Shown here in pieces: positions 7,572 to 16,878 of a stretch of 64,000 bases of DNA. Every line of letters begins with the position of its first letter. Position 1 is the first letter of the stretch. The DNA lies in the NCBI RefSeq assembly GCF_964033635.1, contig NZ_OZ035533.1, positions 6,543,001-6,607,000 on the forward strand, given 5' to 3'. Under the pieces are notes generated by a model, which was not told the DNA's origin, made no database searches, and saw only the letters and a list, made by a program, of their open reading frames with translations. The translations under genes were made by a program, and so were the position numbers. Source of the DNA: Chitinophaga sp. MM2321 (GTDB lineage Bacteria; Bacteroidota; Bacteroidia; Chitinophagales; Chitinophagaceae).

Positions 7572-9065
7572 TCAGAATTTATTAAACCAGAGTTTATTGC
7601 CTTTAGTATCTGCACCAATAGCAGAAACGGCCGCATCGTAACTGGCTTTGTTTTGTGTTTGTTCAGACTGTGGATAGGTTAAACGGTAAGGCACAAACGG
7701 TGCGGAAAGATCCAGCGATTTGGAATATGGTGCAATAAACAGCGGCTCGCCACCTGGCTTGCTGAAATGCAACCTGGTTCTTTCAAACCAGGCCTGGAAA
7801 CCTTGTGGATAAAGCGATAGCCATTTCTGGGTACCTATCACATTTCTCCAGTCGGCAGCTACATAAGGTACCTTATCCAGGTATGCCTGGATAGTGGCAT
7901 CGGTAATATCTGTATTATTGGTCAGTGAGCGCCAGTAGCTGATAGATGCTGTAACGCCATTGTTATAATGGGTAGCGGCATCCCCTACATTCATGCCGCG
8001 GGCTGCAGCTTCTGCCAGGATGAACTCTACTTCTGAATAACTCATCAGTATACCCGGCATCGTGGCGCTATACACCTGCGGCCCCGGATAGGAATAATGA
8101 TCCAGTGCCAGCCGGTTAGAATCTGAAGCAGCCCAGCCATACAACATCCCTTTAATGGTATCATCAGCATGAGAAGGGCGGGCGTAAATTTCCAGGCGTG
8201 GATCATTCACACTTTTCATATAATCCACTAGCGTGGCGCTCACTGCAAAGTCAATGACAGGGCGTTGCGCTTCGTTTTGCGGATATTGATTGGGCGCCCC
8301 ATCCAGGTATTGGAACTGTGCATTATCTGCATTGCTACTCAACGCATTTTGATAATTCGCCTCAATTACCTGTTTTGCTTTTGCCGGATCGGCATCAGCC
8401 ATACGGATAGCCATTCTCAGCAACAGGGAGCTGGCGAGCTTTTTCCATTGCATCACATCACCGTTGTAGATGACATCACCGGAAGTGAAACTGGTTTGTG
8501 CAGAATCAAGGATACCGATCTGTGCTGTCAGCGTATCGATGAGTGAACTATAAATGGTTTGTGCATCATCGTATTTAGGCGTGATGTTGGTCGCATTCTG
8601 AAAAGCGGCTGTATACGGAACGTTGCCATATGTATCAGCCAGGATCTGGAAGATCCAGGCACTGGTGATTTTGGCGATTGCATTTTGATTCGCCACACCC
8701 GGTTCGCTTAACTTCTCATTGTTCTGCTTCACCAGGTCATCGAGGTTGTGTAATGACACCCTGTACAACGTATTCCAGAAAGCGGCGTTGTTACCTTCAT
8801 CCAATGTATACTGGCTGTCATTGGTCCGGGAGGTACCTGTCCAGAATTGCGCATAGCTCATCGCGATGTACCCGTTTTGCAATCCATTATACAGCATATC
8901 CATGGTGCTCTTTTGTGCACCGGTGAGCAGGTACTGTGGTTCCGTAACCGTTGGCTTGGTTGGATCACGGTTCATATCATCCAGCTTTTTACAGCCGGTA
9001 ATAGCCAGCGAAGCCAAAAGAATCAGTGCACCACTATATTTTAAAATCGTTTTAGTCATCTTCAC
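7572..9065 (-). CDS. SusD/RagB-family outer membrane lipoprotein (SusD-like)
   Basis: A 497-residue surface glycan- or nutrient-binding lipoprotein that caps the adjacent SusC-type porin. The N-terminus is a lipoprotein signal with lipobox LAITGC, Cys at residue 25. The rest fits the SusD-like_2 type (KKLDDMNRDPTKPTVTEPQYLLTGAQ, and a C-terminal KWLSLYPQGFQAWFERTRLHF). Translation may start at the first ATG or at the third codon. It follows the SusC gene by only five bases and is surely co-transcribed. No enzyme genes sit beside the pair, so its substrate cannot be guessed; the SusD_2 type is not restricted to sugars. Confidence 0.92.
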   Translation of the reverse strand: MKMTKTILKYSGALILLASLAITGCKKLDDMNRDPTKPTVTEPQYLLTGAQKSTMDMLYNGLQNGYIAMSYAQFWTGTSRTNDSQYTLDEGNNAAFWNTLYRVSLHNLDDLVKQNNEKLSEPGVANQNAIAKITSAWIFQILADTYGNVPYTAAFQNATNITPKYDDAQTIYSSLIDTLTAQIGILDSAQTSFTSGDVIYNGDVMQWKKLASSLLLRMAIRMADADPAKAKQVIEANYQNALSSNADNAQFQYLDGAPNQYPQNEAQRPVIDFAVSATLVDYMKSVNDPRLEIYARPSHADDTIKGMLYGWAASDSNRLALDHYSYPGPQVYSATMPGILMSYSEVEFILAEAAARGMNVGDAATHYNNGVTASISYWRSLTNNTDITDATIQAYLDKVPYVAADWRNVIGTQKWLSLYPQGFQAWFERTRLHFSKPGGEPLFIAPYSKSLDLSAPFVPYRLTYPQSEQTQNKASYDAAVSAIGADTKGNKLWFNKF

Positions 9066-9070
9066 AAAAT

Positions 9071-12000
9071 TTAGAATGATACATTCAGGTTTATGCCATA
9101 GGAACGGAGTGACGGTAATGCACCGCCTTCAATTCCCTGCACATTGGAAGCGGAATTGAGGATATTGGACGGATCCACATTGGGTGCATTGGATTTTATC
9201 AACCACAGGTTACGGCCATAAAGAGAGATGCGGGCTTGTTGTGCACCAATCTTTTTGTACCATGACTCCGGCAGGTTATAACCAAATTTGGCTTCTCTCA
9301 GGTAGATATAACTTGCATCATAGAGATTGGCCTTGCTGATTACATTTCCGCCATTGTAATTGAAATGATCCTGTGCACTTATATTTGTTGTATTAGGATG
9401 ACCATCTTCTGTAACGCCCGGAACAACGATGCCATTTTCACGAATACCATTTTCTATGGTGGATTCCAGTAAGCCGGATTTGTTACCATACAGGTTGGTG
9501 TAAGAAAAGAAATCACCACCATGCTGGAAGTCAACCAATGCAGACAGATAGAATCCTTTATAAGTGAAAGTATTTGTAACACCACCTACATAATCCGGAT
9601 AGGCGTTACCGATAGGTTTAATTTCACTTGGAACATAACGGCCATTGGCGTCTACAACTTTCTCACCGTTGAGGTAAGTGTAATCTGTACCACGGATAGT
9701 TCCCAGCGGCTCTCCTACCTGTCCTACCACAGATACTTTTTGTGTACGGCGGTCGGTACCGATTGTTAAGAAATCCAGTGAGGTATTATACTGTGCAATA
9801 TCCAGGTTCAGTACCTTGTTACGGTTGCGGGCTATATTAGCGTTGATGTCCCAACGGAAGCCACCTTTCAGGCGTATCGGATTCAGGTTTAAGCCTACTT
9901 CAATTCCTTTGTTTTCTACACTACCACCATTTACATAAGCGCCGGTAAAGCCGGTAGCTGTTGGTAATGCCAGCGTGATGATCTGGTCTTTGGTAACGCG
10001 TCTGTAATAAGTAACATCAAGACCGATACGATTGTCCAGGAATTTTAATTCTGCACCTGTTTCTATTTCTGTGGTACGCTCTGGTTTCAGGTCCTGGTTG
10101 AATAAAACAGGCGAAAACTGGGCAATCGGATTACTACCGAAAGGAGGTATAAAGTCGTAGGTATTATAGATGCGATAAGGATCGGCATCATTACCTACTG
10201 CTGCGAGGCTACCCCTGATTTTACCGAATGACAACCACTTCCAGTCTTTCAGAAGATCCGAGAAGACGAATGAAAGGGATGTAGATGGATAGAAATATTG
10301 GTTATTACCTTCTACCAGTGTGGAAGACCAATCACTACGGCCTGTGAGATCCAGGAACAGTAGATTTTTGTATCCCAGGTTGGCAGTAGCAAAAGCAGAG
10401 TTGATCTGTTTTTCGAAGTACTGATCAATCACTGTTGCGGGTTGTACAGAGTTGAGCAGGTTATATACATCTTTGATGATGAGGCCGTCCGGTGAAGTTC
10501 TTCCACCTGTAACGGTCCATTCACGATGCATCACATTGCCTCCTAAGGCAGCATTCAACTGGAAGTCTTTTCCGAAATCCTTTTTAATATTAGCTGTTAA
10601 CTGGTAGTTCATTTCCCGGGTGTTGCGTACGCGTTTAACATAACCGCCGGCGAGGTAATCTTTTGCTGTTCTTTCTTCTTCCAGTGTGTTATAGCTGTCC
10701 ATGAATACGCGGCCGCTGAAAGAGAGCCATTTGGTGGCATCTACATCCAGTCCTGCAGATCCGTAGATCCTGTTGCGGCTATCTGTTTCATAGTCCTTAT
10801 AACGGTTCCAGTAGGGGCCGTTACTGGAAGAAGGACCTGCATCGTCCCAGGCCCTGCGGTTCCAGGTGATCTGGGAGCCGTCTTCATAAGCATATCTTTT
10901 TTCCATATCCAGGTCCAGCTGACGCTGGCCGTACATGGTGAACTGCAAAGTTGGATTTGGTCCGCTGAATCCTGTGCTGGGACGTCCTTTTACACGTAAT
11001 GAAGTATAGTTTACAGAGGCCAGTGCTCTCACACCTTTTGCCAATTCATAGCTACCATTGAAAGAGAGATTATTTCTTTTGTTTGTAGCATTTGGAAGAA
11101 CAAAGCTCTGGTCCATATTGCCGTAAGACAAGCGGAAACTGCCTTTATCGTTACTGCCTGCCATGGCAATATTGTTGGTGAGTGTGAAGCCGGTTCTGTA
11201 AAAATCTTTTACATTATTTGGATGCGGAGTCCAGGTATCTGTTTTGCCGAAGAAAGGATTATTTTTTTCTTTATCCCATGACCAATAAGGGCGTATTACC
11301 TGGCCATTCAGTTTAGGTCCCCATGATTCATCTACGGCGTACTGTGGCATAAGATCGTAACGACCTCTCCCATTATTATCATCGTAGGTAGCACTTTGTT
11401 CATTCAGAAATCCTTCCGGATGTTCATTATAATAAAGCGTATCAAATTTTCCTGCGTTACCACCGCCATATTGGTTCTGGTATTTTGGCAGTACAGCTAC
11501 CTGATCAATTTGTGCATTCATGCTATAAGTAACGCCGATCCCTTTTTCACTATCGGGGCGTTTCTTAGTGCTGATCAGTAATACACCGTTAGCACCGCGG
11601 CTACCATATAAAGCAGTTGCAGCAGCACCTTTCAGTACGGATATATTTTCGATATCTTCCGGGTTGATGTCCTGCATCGGGCTACCATAGTCATATCCAC
11701 CGCCACCGTTCTGCTGGCCGGGATCGTTGGTAACATCATTCATCATGGGTACGCCATCGAGTACAAAGAAGGCATTGTTATCCCCGAGAATAGATTTGAC
11801 ACCGCGGATGGTAATTTTAGTGGCACCACCCATGGAGCCGGTATTGCTACTGATCTGAACGCCGGGAACTTTACCGGTGAGCGCATTCACGAAGTTTACT
11901 TCTTTGGCTTCCTGTACAGCATTACCACTTACTTCCTGTATGGCGTAACCAACAGAGCGTGGATTCTTTTTAATGCCGAGGGCTGTTACCACTACTTCTC

Positions 12001-12586
12001 CCAATACTTTTTTATTGGCGCTGACAGGCGACAATGTAACGGCCAGTGGTTCCCTTTTGTCGATAGGAATGGTCTGGTCTGCAAAGGTTGGTGAAGTAAC
12101 GAGAATGGTATCATTGATACCCGCCTTGATGGTGAATTTACCGGTAGGGTCGGATTGTGCATTCAGTCCGGCTGATTTGTTTTTGATGATGGCGCCTGGA
12201 ATGGGCGTGCCTTTATCATCTTTTACCAAACCGTTGAGCGTGAATTTTCCAACGTCTTTTTTAGCGGTAGCTTCATCAGGAGGAAGGATCAAACCTGTGT
12301 CCTGCGCGGGCTTTTCAGCCTTTGAAGTATCAGTGGCTGGCTTAGTAGTGTCCGTTGCAGGTTTCGCCGTTGTATCCTGTGCGGGTTTCGCGGTGGTGTC
12401 CTGTTTCTCCTTTTGCTTTATGGAAGAGTCGGCGGCAGCGGGTTTAATCACTACTACGGGAACAGAAGTATCCGCGGGTTGTTGCTGGGCTCTTAGATAC
12501 CTTTCGGGTTTTGTGTATGCGCTGCTGGAGGTATAGCAGAAAAGGGCATAGCACAGCCCCGTCCAGGCTAGTACATGGCTTCTCAT
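9071..12586 (-). CDS. SusC/RagA-family TonB-linked outer membrane protein
   Basis: A 1171-residue TonB-dependent importer, partner of the downstream SusD. After a signal-like N-terminus comes an unusual low-complexity stretch (about residues 40-90) made of near repeats such as DTTAKPAQ, DTTAKPAT, DTTKPAT. Then follow a carboxypeptidase regulatory-like domain (GKFTLNGLVKDDKGTPIPGA), a plug domain (VLGEVVVTALGIKKNPRSVGYA; NALTGKVPGVQI; ISVLKGAAATALYGSRGANGV) and a 22-strand type barrel ending in SLRSYGINLNVSF. No STN domain is seen, so regulation by an anti-sigma partner is unlikely. The upstream 133 bp hold the promoter but no clear TAnnTTTG box. Confidence 0.94.
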   Translation of the reverse strand: MRSHVLAWTGLCYALFCYTSSSAYTKPERYLRAQQQPADTSVPVVVIKPAAADSSIKQKEKQDTTAKPAQDTTAKPATDTTKPATDTSKAEKPAQDTGLILPPDEATAKKDVGKFTLNGLVKDDKGTPIPGAIIKNKSAGLNAQSDPTGKFTIKAGINDTILVTSPTFADQTIPIDKREPLAVTLSPVSANKKVLGEVVVTALGIKKNPRSVGYAIQEVSGNAVQEAKEVNFVNALTGKVPGVQISSNTGSMGGATKITIRGVKSILGDNNAFFVLDGVPMMNDVTNDPGQQNGGGGYDYGSPMQDINPEDIENISVLKGAAATALYGSRGANGVLLISTKKRPDSEKGIGVTYSMNAQIDQVAVLPKYQNQYGGGNAGKFDTLYYNEHPEGFLNEQSATYDDNNGRGRYDLMPQYAVDESWGPKLNGQVIRPYWSWDKEKNNPFFGKTDTWTPHPNNVKDFYRTGFTLTNNIAMAGSNDKGSFRLSYGNMDQSFVLPNATNKRNNLSFNGSYELAKGVRALASVNYTSLRVKGRPSTGFSGPNPTLQFTMYGQRQLDLDMEKRYAYEDGSQITWNRRAWDDAGPSSSNGPYWNRYKDYETDSRNRIYGSAGLDVDATKWLSFSGRVFMDSYNTLEEERTAKDYLAGGYVKRVRNTREMNYQLTANIKKDFGKDFQLNAALGGNVMHREWTVTGGRTSPDGLIIKDVYNLLNSVQPATVIDQYFEKQINSAFATANLGYKNLLFLDLTGRSDWSSTLVEGNNQYFYPSTSLSFVFSDLLKDWKWLSFGKIRGSLAAVGNDADPYRIYNTYDFIPPFGSNPIAQFSPVLFNQDLKPERTTEIETGAELKFLDNRIGLDVTYYRRVTKDQIITLALPTATGFTGAYVNGGSVENKGIEVGLNLNPIRLKGGFRWDINANIARNRNKVLNLDIAQYNTSLDFLTIGTDRRTQKVSVVGQVGEPLGTIRGTDYTYLNGEKVVDANGRYVPSEIKPIGNAYPDYVGGVTNTFTYKGFYLSALVDFQHGGDFFSYTNLYGNKSGLLESTIENGIRENGIVVPGVTEDGHPNTTNISAQDHFNYNGGNVISKANLYDASYIYLREAKFGYNLPESWYKKIGAQQARISLYGRNLWLIKSNAPNVDPSNILNSASNVQGIEGGALPSLRSYGINLNVSF

Positions 12587-12719
12587 CGTTTTATTCGGAT
12601 TAGGTTACAAAATTTTTTCTGACAGTTTTTTGCTGTCTATTGTTCTATTGACAATACCCATCAATATAACAATACAATCAAAACGCCTTCTACAATGGGT
12701 TGCAGCGGCAAAAAAAATA

Positions 12720-13169
12720 TTATTTCAGGTTTTTCCTCATTTCGTAGTGTGGAATGCCCACCTCTGTAAATTCTTCTCCACAAGTTTCGTAGCCCAGTTT
12801 GTGATAGAAGCCAGTGGCCTCTTTGCGGGCATGCATGCTCAGTATATGAAAGCCGTTTTCAACAGCATATTGTTCTGCATAAGTGATAATATCGCTGCCG
12901 ATTCCTTTGCCCTGCCATGTTGGCGAAACCGCCATTTGCCGCAGCTGTACGGTGTTTCCGTTTGTTGGTGTGAGGATACAGCAACCTGCTAAAAAGGAAG
13001 TGTCATCAGCTGTTTTTCCGAAAGCACCAATCAGTACATCATTTATTTCCTGTTGAAGGTATTCCTGTGAAAACGTGAGCCCTAGCGGCTTACGTAGTAC
13101 TTCATTTCTCAGTGAGATCATATTCTGATAGTCGCAACTACCGTATTCGATTATACGAAAATCCAGCAT
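12720..13169 (-). CDS. GNAT-family N-acetyltransferase
   Basis: A 149-residue acetyl-CoA dependent acetyltransferase. The acetyl-CoA binding motif is clear in QMAVSPTWQGKGIGSDIITYAEQYA, followed by ENGFHILSMHARKEATGFYHKLGYE, the usual motif B. The substrate is not evident. It is encoded 160 bp downstream of the PRPP-synthetase-like gene on the same strand and may be expressed with it. Confidence 0.9.
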   Translation of the reverse strand: MLDFRIIEYGSCDYQNMISLRNEVLRKPLGLTFSQEYLQQEINDVLIGAFGKTADDTSFLAGCCILTPTNGNTVQLRQMAVSPTWQGKGIGSDIITYAEQYAVENGFHILSMHARKEATGFYHKLGYETCGEEFTEVGIPHYEMRKNLK

Positions 13170-13330
13170 CTGTATTATAAGTTTAGCCTACTGCAAAGGT
13201 AAATATGTCTTGTCAATGCAGTGTTTGAGCGGGGTTTGCACAGTAGTTCGCTTTACAGGCCCACAAAACCTGTGAAACAAATAGCTTGCCAACAGCAGGT
13301 AGCGATGCCATTGTTTTTTGATGCATACTA

Positions 13331-14266
13331 TCAGCTGAATGTTTCCAGAGCTAATGCATCCACGATGAGTTGGGCAACAGATTTCACCTGCAACATATCA
13401 TCTTTAATCAGCAGTGCGTTGGGATGTGTATCTGTACAAATGATACGTTTGATGATACCGCTGTTTTTTATTTTCTGAAAACCATTACCCGCAAAGATGC
13501 CGTGGGTGGTGATTACACAGATTTCTGCTGCACCGGCATCCCGGTAAGATTCCGCCGCATGAATGAGAGAGCCACCGGTACGGATCATATCATCATAAAT
13601 AATAACTATTTTATCTTTTACATCTGCGCTGATGGCAGTGATGGCTGTTTCATCGCCGGAGATACGGCGTTTGAAAACGAAGGCAGCCGGAACATGCAGG
13701 TCATTTGCCAGGGATTCTACCCATTTGGCGCGGCCGGCATCAGTACTAGCCAGCACGAAAGGCCTTCCTGCGGCCATTTCCAGGGCAGCTTCCTTTACAA
13801 AATCTTTAGCGTACAGGTGCATGGGGCGGATACCGCTTTCGAAATACCAGGTGATCCCATCCACATGCAGATCTATCATTACAATCCTGTTGCCCCGCGA
13901 AGTATTCGGGAGAGAAGAGAACAACACCGCGCGTGTTTTGGCTTTTACTATCTCCCCATATTTTACTGCCCGCTCCATAGTAGAATAACCAAAGAAAGGG
14001 ATAACAATTGTAAGCGATAACGCTCCCAATTGGATTGCACCACTGGCCAGATCATAAAGTTCCAGTGTTTCCTGATCGTCGATAGTACCACCTATAAGTA
14101 CTACTTCTTTGTTGCCTACATTACTCAATATGCGGTGATAGTGTTCCCCATCCGGGAAATCCCGGATCTCCAGTTTCCCGTTTTCGCACTGATCACCACA
14201 AAGTGATAAAATGCGATCTTTCAGATACTGATAATGCTGTGTAGCGAAAACAATCCTATGTGGCAT
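13331..14266 (-). CDS. Ribose-phosphate pyrophosphokinase family protein, atypical
   Basis: A 311-residue protein with the PRPP synthetase fold: an N-terminal half and a C-terminal phosphoribosyltransferase half with the PRPP loop VIIYDDMIRTGGSL (D225, D226, TGGS 230-233) and the DLH motif (132-134). The usual ATP-binding YARQDR is replaced by YSTMER near residue 95, and the ribose-5-phosphate region reads STDAGRAKWVES in place of SPDAGG. It is therefore a paralogue and may have altered activity or specificity. The canonical prs gene is presumably elsewhere in the genome, which cannot be checked here. Confidence 0.8.
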   Translation of the reverse strand: MPHRIVFATQHYQYLKDRILSLCGDQCENGKLEIRDFPDGEHYHRILSNVGNKEVVLIGGTIDDQETLELYDLASGAIQLGALSLTIVIPFFGYSTMERAVKYGEIVKAKTRAVLFSSLPNTSRGNRIVMIDLHVDGITWYFESGIRPMHLYAKDFVKEAALEMAAGRPFVLASTDAGRAKWVESLANDLHVPAAFVFKRRISGDETAITAISADVKDKIVIIYDDMIRTGGSLIHAAESYRDAGAAEICVITTHGIFAGNGFQKIKNSGIIKRIICTDTHPNALLIKDDMLQVKSVAQLIVDALALETFS

Positions 14267-14405
14267 GATAATAGTGAATTGAGGTAAAAATAAGCTATTT
14301 ATTAGCCTGGTTATTAATAATTTTGCCTCCCAACAGGCGATTATGCACGCTTTTTTAACTTTTCATTTGCGAGGGGAACATTAAATTTGGAGGATTACTT
14401 AATTC

Positions 14406-15152
14406 ATGATTCGTATTACAGCATATATCGGAGCACTGTTTTTTTTCTTTTTCATAAGCCTACAGGATACATTAGCCCAGGTGCGCATGTCCGGTATGGT
14501 AGCAGATCAGGATACCAGAACAGGATTACCTTTTGTTTCTATCGTTAACAAGAGAACTTTAACAGGAACGCTCAGTAGTGAGAGCGGACGTTTTTATATC
14601 GAGGCAATGCCTGGTGATACATTGGAATTTTCTATGCTCAGCTATGCACAGAAACAGATCGTTACGCCAGGGATGTCAGCTACACAGGACGTATATCTGC
14701 AAAGACGTTTGTTTGAGCTGCAGAGTGTGAATGTGATGGGAAGCAATCACCGCAAAGATTCCCTCGCCATGCGCGATGAATACGACCGGTATTTCAACTA
14801 CCGTAAACCCGGCGCTATGGATGTGCTGAAAACACTGCCGGCAAATCCTATTACCGCTTTATCTTACCTGGTACCCAGCAAAGCACGTAAACGTAAAGAA
14901 CAGTTCCATGAACAACTGCTTTACTGGGAGAAAGAAAAATTTATTGACTACAGATATTCCCCTGAAGTAGTAGGTAAAATGACCAAACTGCAAAGCCCGG
15001 AACTGGACTCTTTTATGTATAAATACCGCCCCGGCTACCAGTTCCTGAACACGGCATCGGAGTATGACCTGTTGTTGTATATCAAGCAGTCGTTTGAAGA
15101 ATATCAGAAGACAAAAGGTGTGCAACGGAAAGAAGAACCGGTGGGGAATTGA
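14406..15152 (+). CDS. Secreted protein with carboxypeptidase regulatory-like domain
   Basis: A 248-residue exported protein. Residues 1-24 form a signal peptide (ending SLQDTLAQ). Residues 27-100 are a carboxypeptidase-D regulatory-like beta-sandwich (RMSGMVADQDTRTGLPFVSI, then GDTLEFSMLSYAQKQI), common in Bacteroidota surface proteins. The remainder is helical and charged (HRKDSLAMRDEYDRYFNYRKPG) with no recognised domain. The signal peptide is encoded by a long T-rich tract (14439-14453), a possible slippage site. It stands alone on this strand, divergent from the PRPP-synthetase-like gene. Function unknown. Confidence 0.75.
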   Translation: MIRITAYIGALFFFFFISLQDTLAQVRMSGMVADQDTRTGLPFVSIVNKRTLTGTLSSESGRFYIEAMPGDTLEFSMLSYAQKQIVTPGMSATQDVYLQRRLFELQSVNVMGSNHRKDSLAMRDEYDRYFNYRKPGAMDVLKTLPANPITALSYLVPSKARKRKEQFHEQLLYWEKEKFIDYRYSPEVVGKMTKLQSPELDSFMYKYRPGYQFLNTASEYDLLLYIKQSFEEYQKTKGVQRKEEPVGN

Positions 15153-15208
15153 GAAGGTGTTTTAGATAAACCCACTATTTCCCCATGAGCTCTTTAATAA
15201 TAATATGG

Positions 15209-15859
15209 TCAACTGCCGACTGATTGTTTTACCCTATCGGCGATATTTTTAAAATGTTGGGACATCGCTGCATAATCTTTTTTCGCCATCATTTGTTTAT
15301 CAAACAATGTACTTCCCATTCCAACACCGGTGGCGCCAGCTTTGAAAAATGCTGCTATATTATCAAGAGAAACACCTCCTGTGGGCAGCAATTTGATTTT
15401 ATTTAACGGACCTTTTAGCTCTTTCAAATAAGCCGGACCAAATTGTGTTGCCGGAAAAATTTTTACCACATCGGCTCCCAGCTTCCAGGATCTGTATATT
15501 TCTGTTGGCGTTAGTGCACCGGGGAAAACAGGGATTCCTTTTTCCACGCAATGGGTTATTACGGCTTCATTCAGAATGGGTGTAACAATAAACGATGCAC
15601 CCGCTTTGAGTGCAATTTGTAACTCATCTACTTCGCAAACCGTACCGGCGCCTATATTTAAATCCGGATAAGCATCTACTAATTCACTTATAATATCCGC
15701 AGCTCCATCGGAATTCATTGTTATTTCCAAAGTAGTGAAACCTGCTTTTTGATAGAATGGAATAATTTCCGCAACGATATCGGCAGGAAAATTCCGCATA
15801 ATACCTACGACCGGCATTGCGTTAAAAGTTTCCCAGGAAAATTTATTGTTCATTTTCAT
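15209..15859 (-). CDS. 2-dehydro-3-deoxy-6-phospho-galactonate/gluconate aldolase
   Basis: A 216-residue class I aldolase of the KDPG/KDPGal family that splits the phosphorylated 2-keto-3-deoxy sugar acid to pyruvate and glyceraldehyde-3-phosphate in the cytoplasm. The Schiff-base lysine is K133 in GADVVKIFPA and the catalytic Glu is E45 in TLEITMNS; GAGTVCEVDE and LLPTGGVSLDN are also typical. It is the last gene of the ten-gene locus, 41 bp after the kinase gene. With that kinase and the dehydratase upstream it completes the De Ley-Doudoroff route, which favours the galactonate reading of its substrate. Confidence 0.92.
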   Translation of the reverse strand: MKMNNKFSWETFNAMPVVGIMRNFPADIVAEIIPFYQKAGFTTLEITMNSDGAADIISELVDAYPDLNIGAGTVCEVDELQIALKAGASFIVTPILNEAVITHCVEKGIPVFPGALTPTEIYRSWKLGADVVKIFPATQFGPAYLKELKGPLNKIKLLPTGGVSLDNIAAFFKAGATGVGMGSTLFDKQMMAKKDYAAMSQHFKNIADRVKQSVGS

Positions 15860-15900
15860 ACCCTGAATTATTTACAATTTTAATCAGTATCCTGCACAAA

Positions 15901-16860
15901 TCAGTATTCGTCCATTTGCTCAATCGTCTTTATCTGTCCCCTGATAACGGCGGTTTCGACGATTTCCTTCAATAGGTAGGTTGTTTTATCAGCAAGTCCT
16001 GAAAGCTGGATAGCACGTTTATAAAATTCGTATAAGTTACTACCTGCGCACAAAAAAATCTGATCAAAAGATTTAGATTTCAACGTAGATATTTCTTCAC
16101 CAATCAGTAATCCGCTAAGGTAGAAATAGTTTTCCTTAGCAGATTTGTGCCCAAGAATATCCCATGCGCGGATCTTAAATAACTCTTCCAGGAGGGATGA
16201 GGTGGTCTGACTTCTTAGTACCCCCTGATCGAAACTGTTGAGGTCCATCACACTGGCAGCTGATGTATCAATTGAATCTTTGAGGATGGTATGCTTACAC
16301 AGCATATTAAAGACCTCTCCCGTCATAAAAGTATTAAAGCCGGTTATAGTGCCGTTTTCACACAGGATGTGTTTACAATGTGTACCCGGGAAGGTGTAAA
16401 TGAGTTTACCGTGCCGACCTGTTTCGTTTGCCAGGCCTACTAATTGTACCTCTTCGCCCCGCATGATATCGGAGTCGCCGCAAACGCCGGAAATTACTTT
16501 AATTCCGTTTGGAAATAAAGGATGTCTGATAGTGGCTACGTGCAATCCTTTTCCGTTAATTTGAAAAGGGAGGTGGGCATATGGTAATTCACGGATACCG
16601 ATACTGGAAGAAGCCATCCCTGAAATGACAATTTCTATTTCTTTTGAAAGCTGTGTTTTTAGCTGATTAATTTTCTTCTTCAAAAAATCAAGAAAGATAA
16701 ATTCACGATCGCCCCCCTTTTCCTGCCAGATTGAAAATATCGATTGAGCCCCATCCGCTGTAATTATTTCTTCGATTACCTGTAAGGTTGATTTTTCTAC
16801 CAGCCGGAGCCGAAAGTTGGATGTTCCCCAATCAACGCTTATAAAAAAAGTGTTGTTCAT
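15901..16860 (-). CDS. dgoK: 2-dehydro-3-deoxygalactonokinase (DgoK family)
   Basis: A 319-residue sugar-acid kinase that phosphorylates 2-keto-3-deoxy-D-galactonate using ATP. The DgoK signature is seen at the N-terminus (ISVDWGTSNFRLRLVE), followed by ISGMASSSIGIRELPYAHLPF, ISGVCGDSDIMRGEEVQLVG, FPGTHCKHI and FMTGEVFNMLCKHTIL. Length is close to the family norm of about 300. It lies 18 bp after the dehydratase gene and 41 bp before the aldolase gene, which fits its place in the pathway. Confidence 0.92.
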   Translation of the reverse strand: MNNTFFISVDWGTSNFRLRLVEKSTLQVIEEIITADGAQSIFSIWQEKGGDREFIFLDFLKKKINQLKTQLSKEIEIVISGMASSSIGIRELPYAHLPFQINGKGLHVATIRHPLFPNGIKVISGVCGDSDIMRGEEVQLVGLANETGRHGKLIYTFPGTHCKHILCENGTITGFNTFMTGEVFNMLCKHTILKDSIDTSAASVMDLNSFDQGVLRSQTTSSLLEELFKIRAWDILGHKSAKENYFYLSGLLIGEEISTLKSKSFDQIFLCAGSNLYEFYKRAIQLSGLADKTTYLLKEIVETAVIRGQIKTIEQMDEY

Positions 16861-16878
16861 CTTTCTATTCGTAATTAT

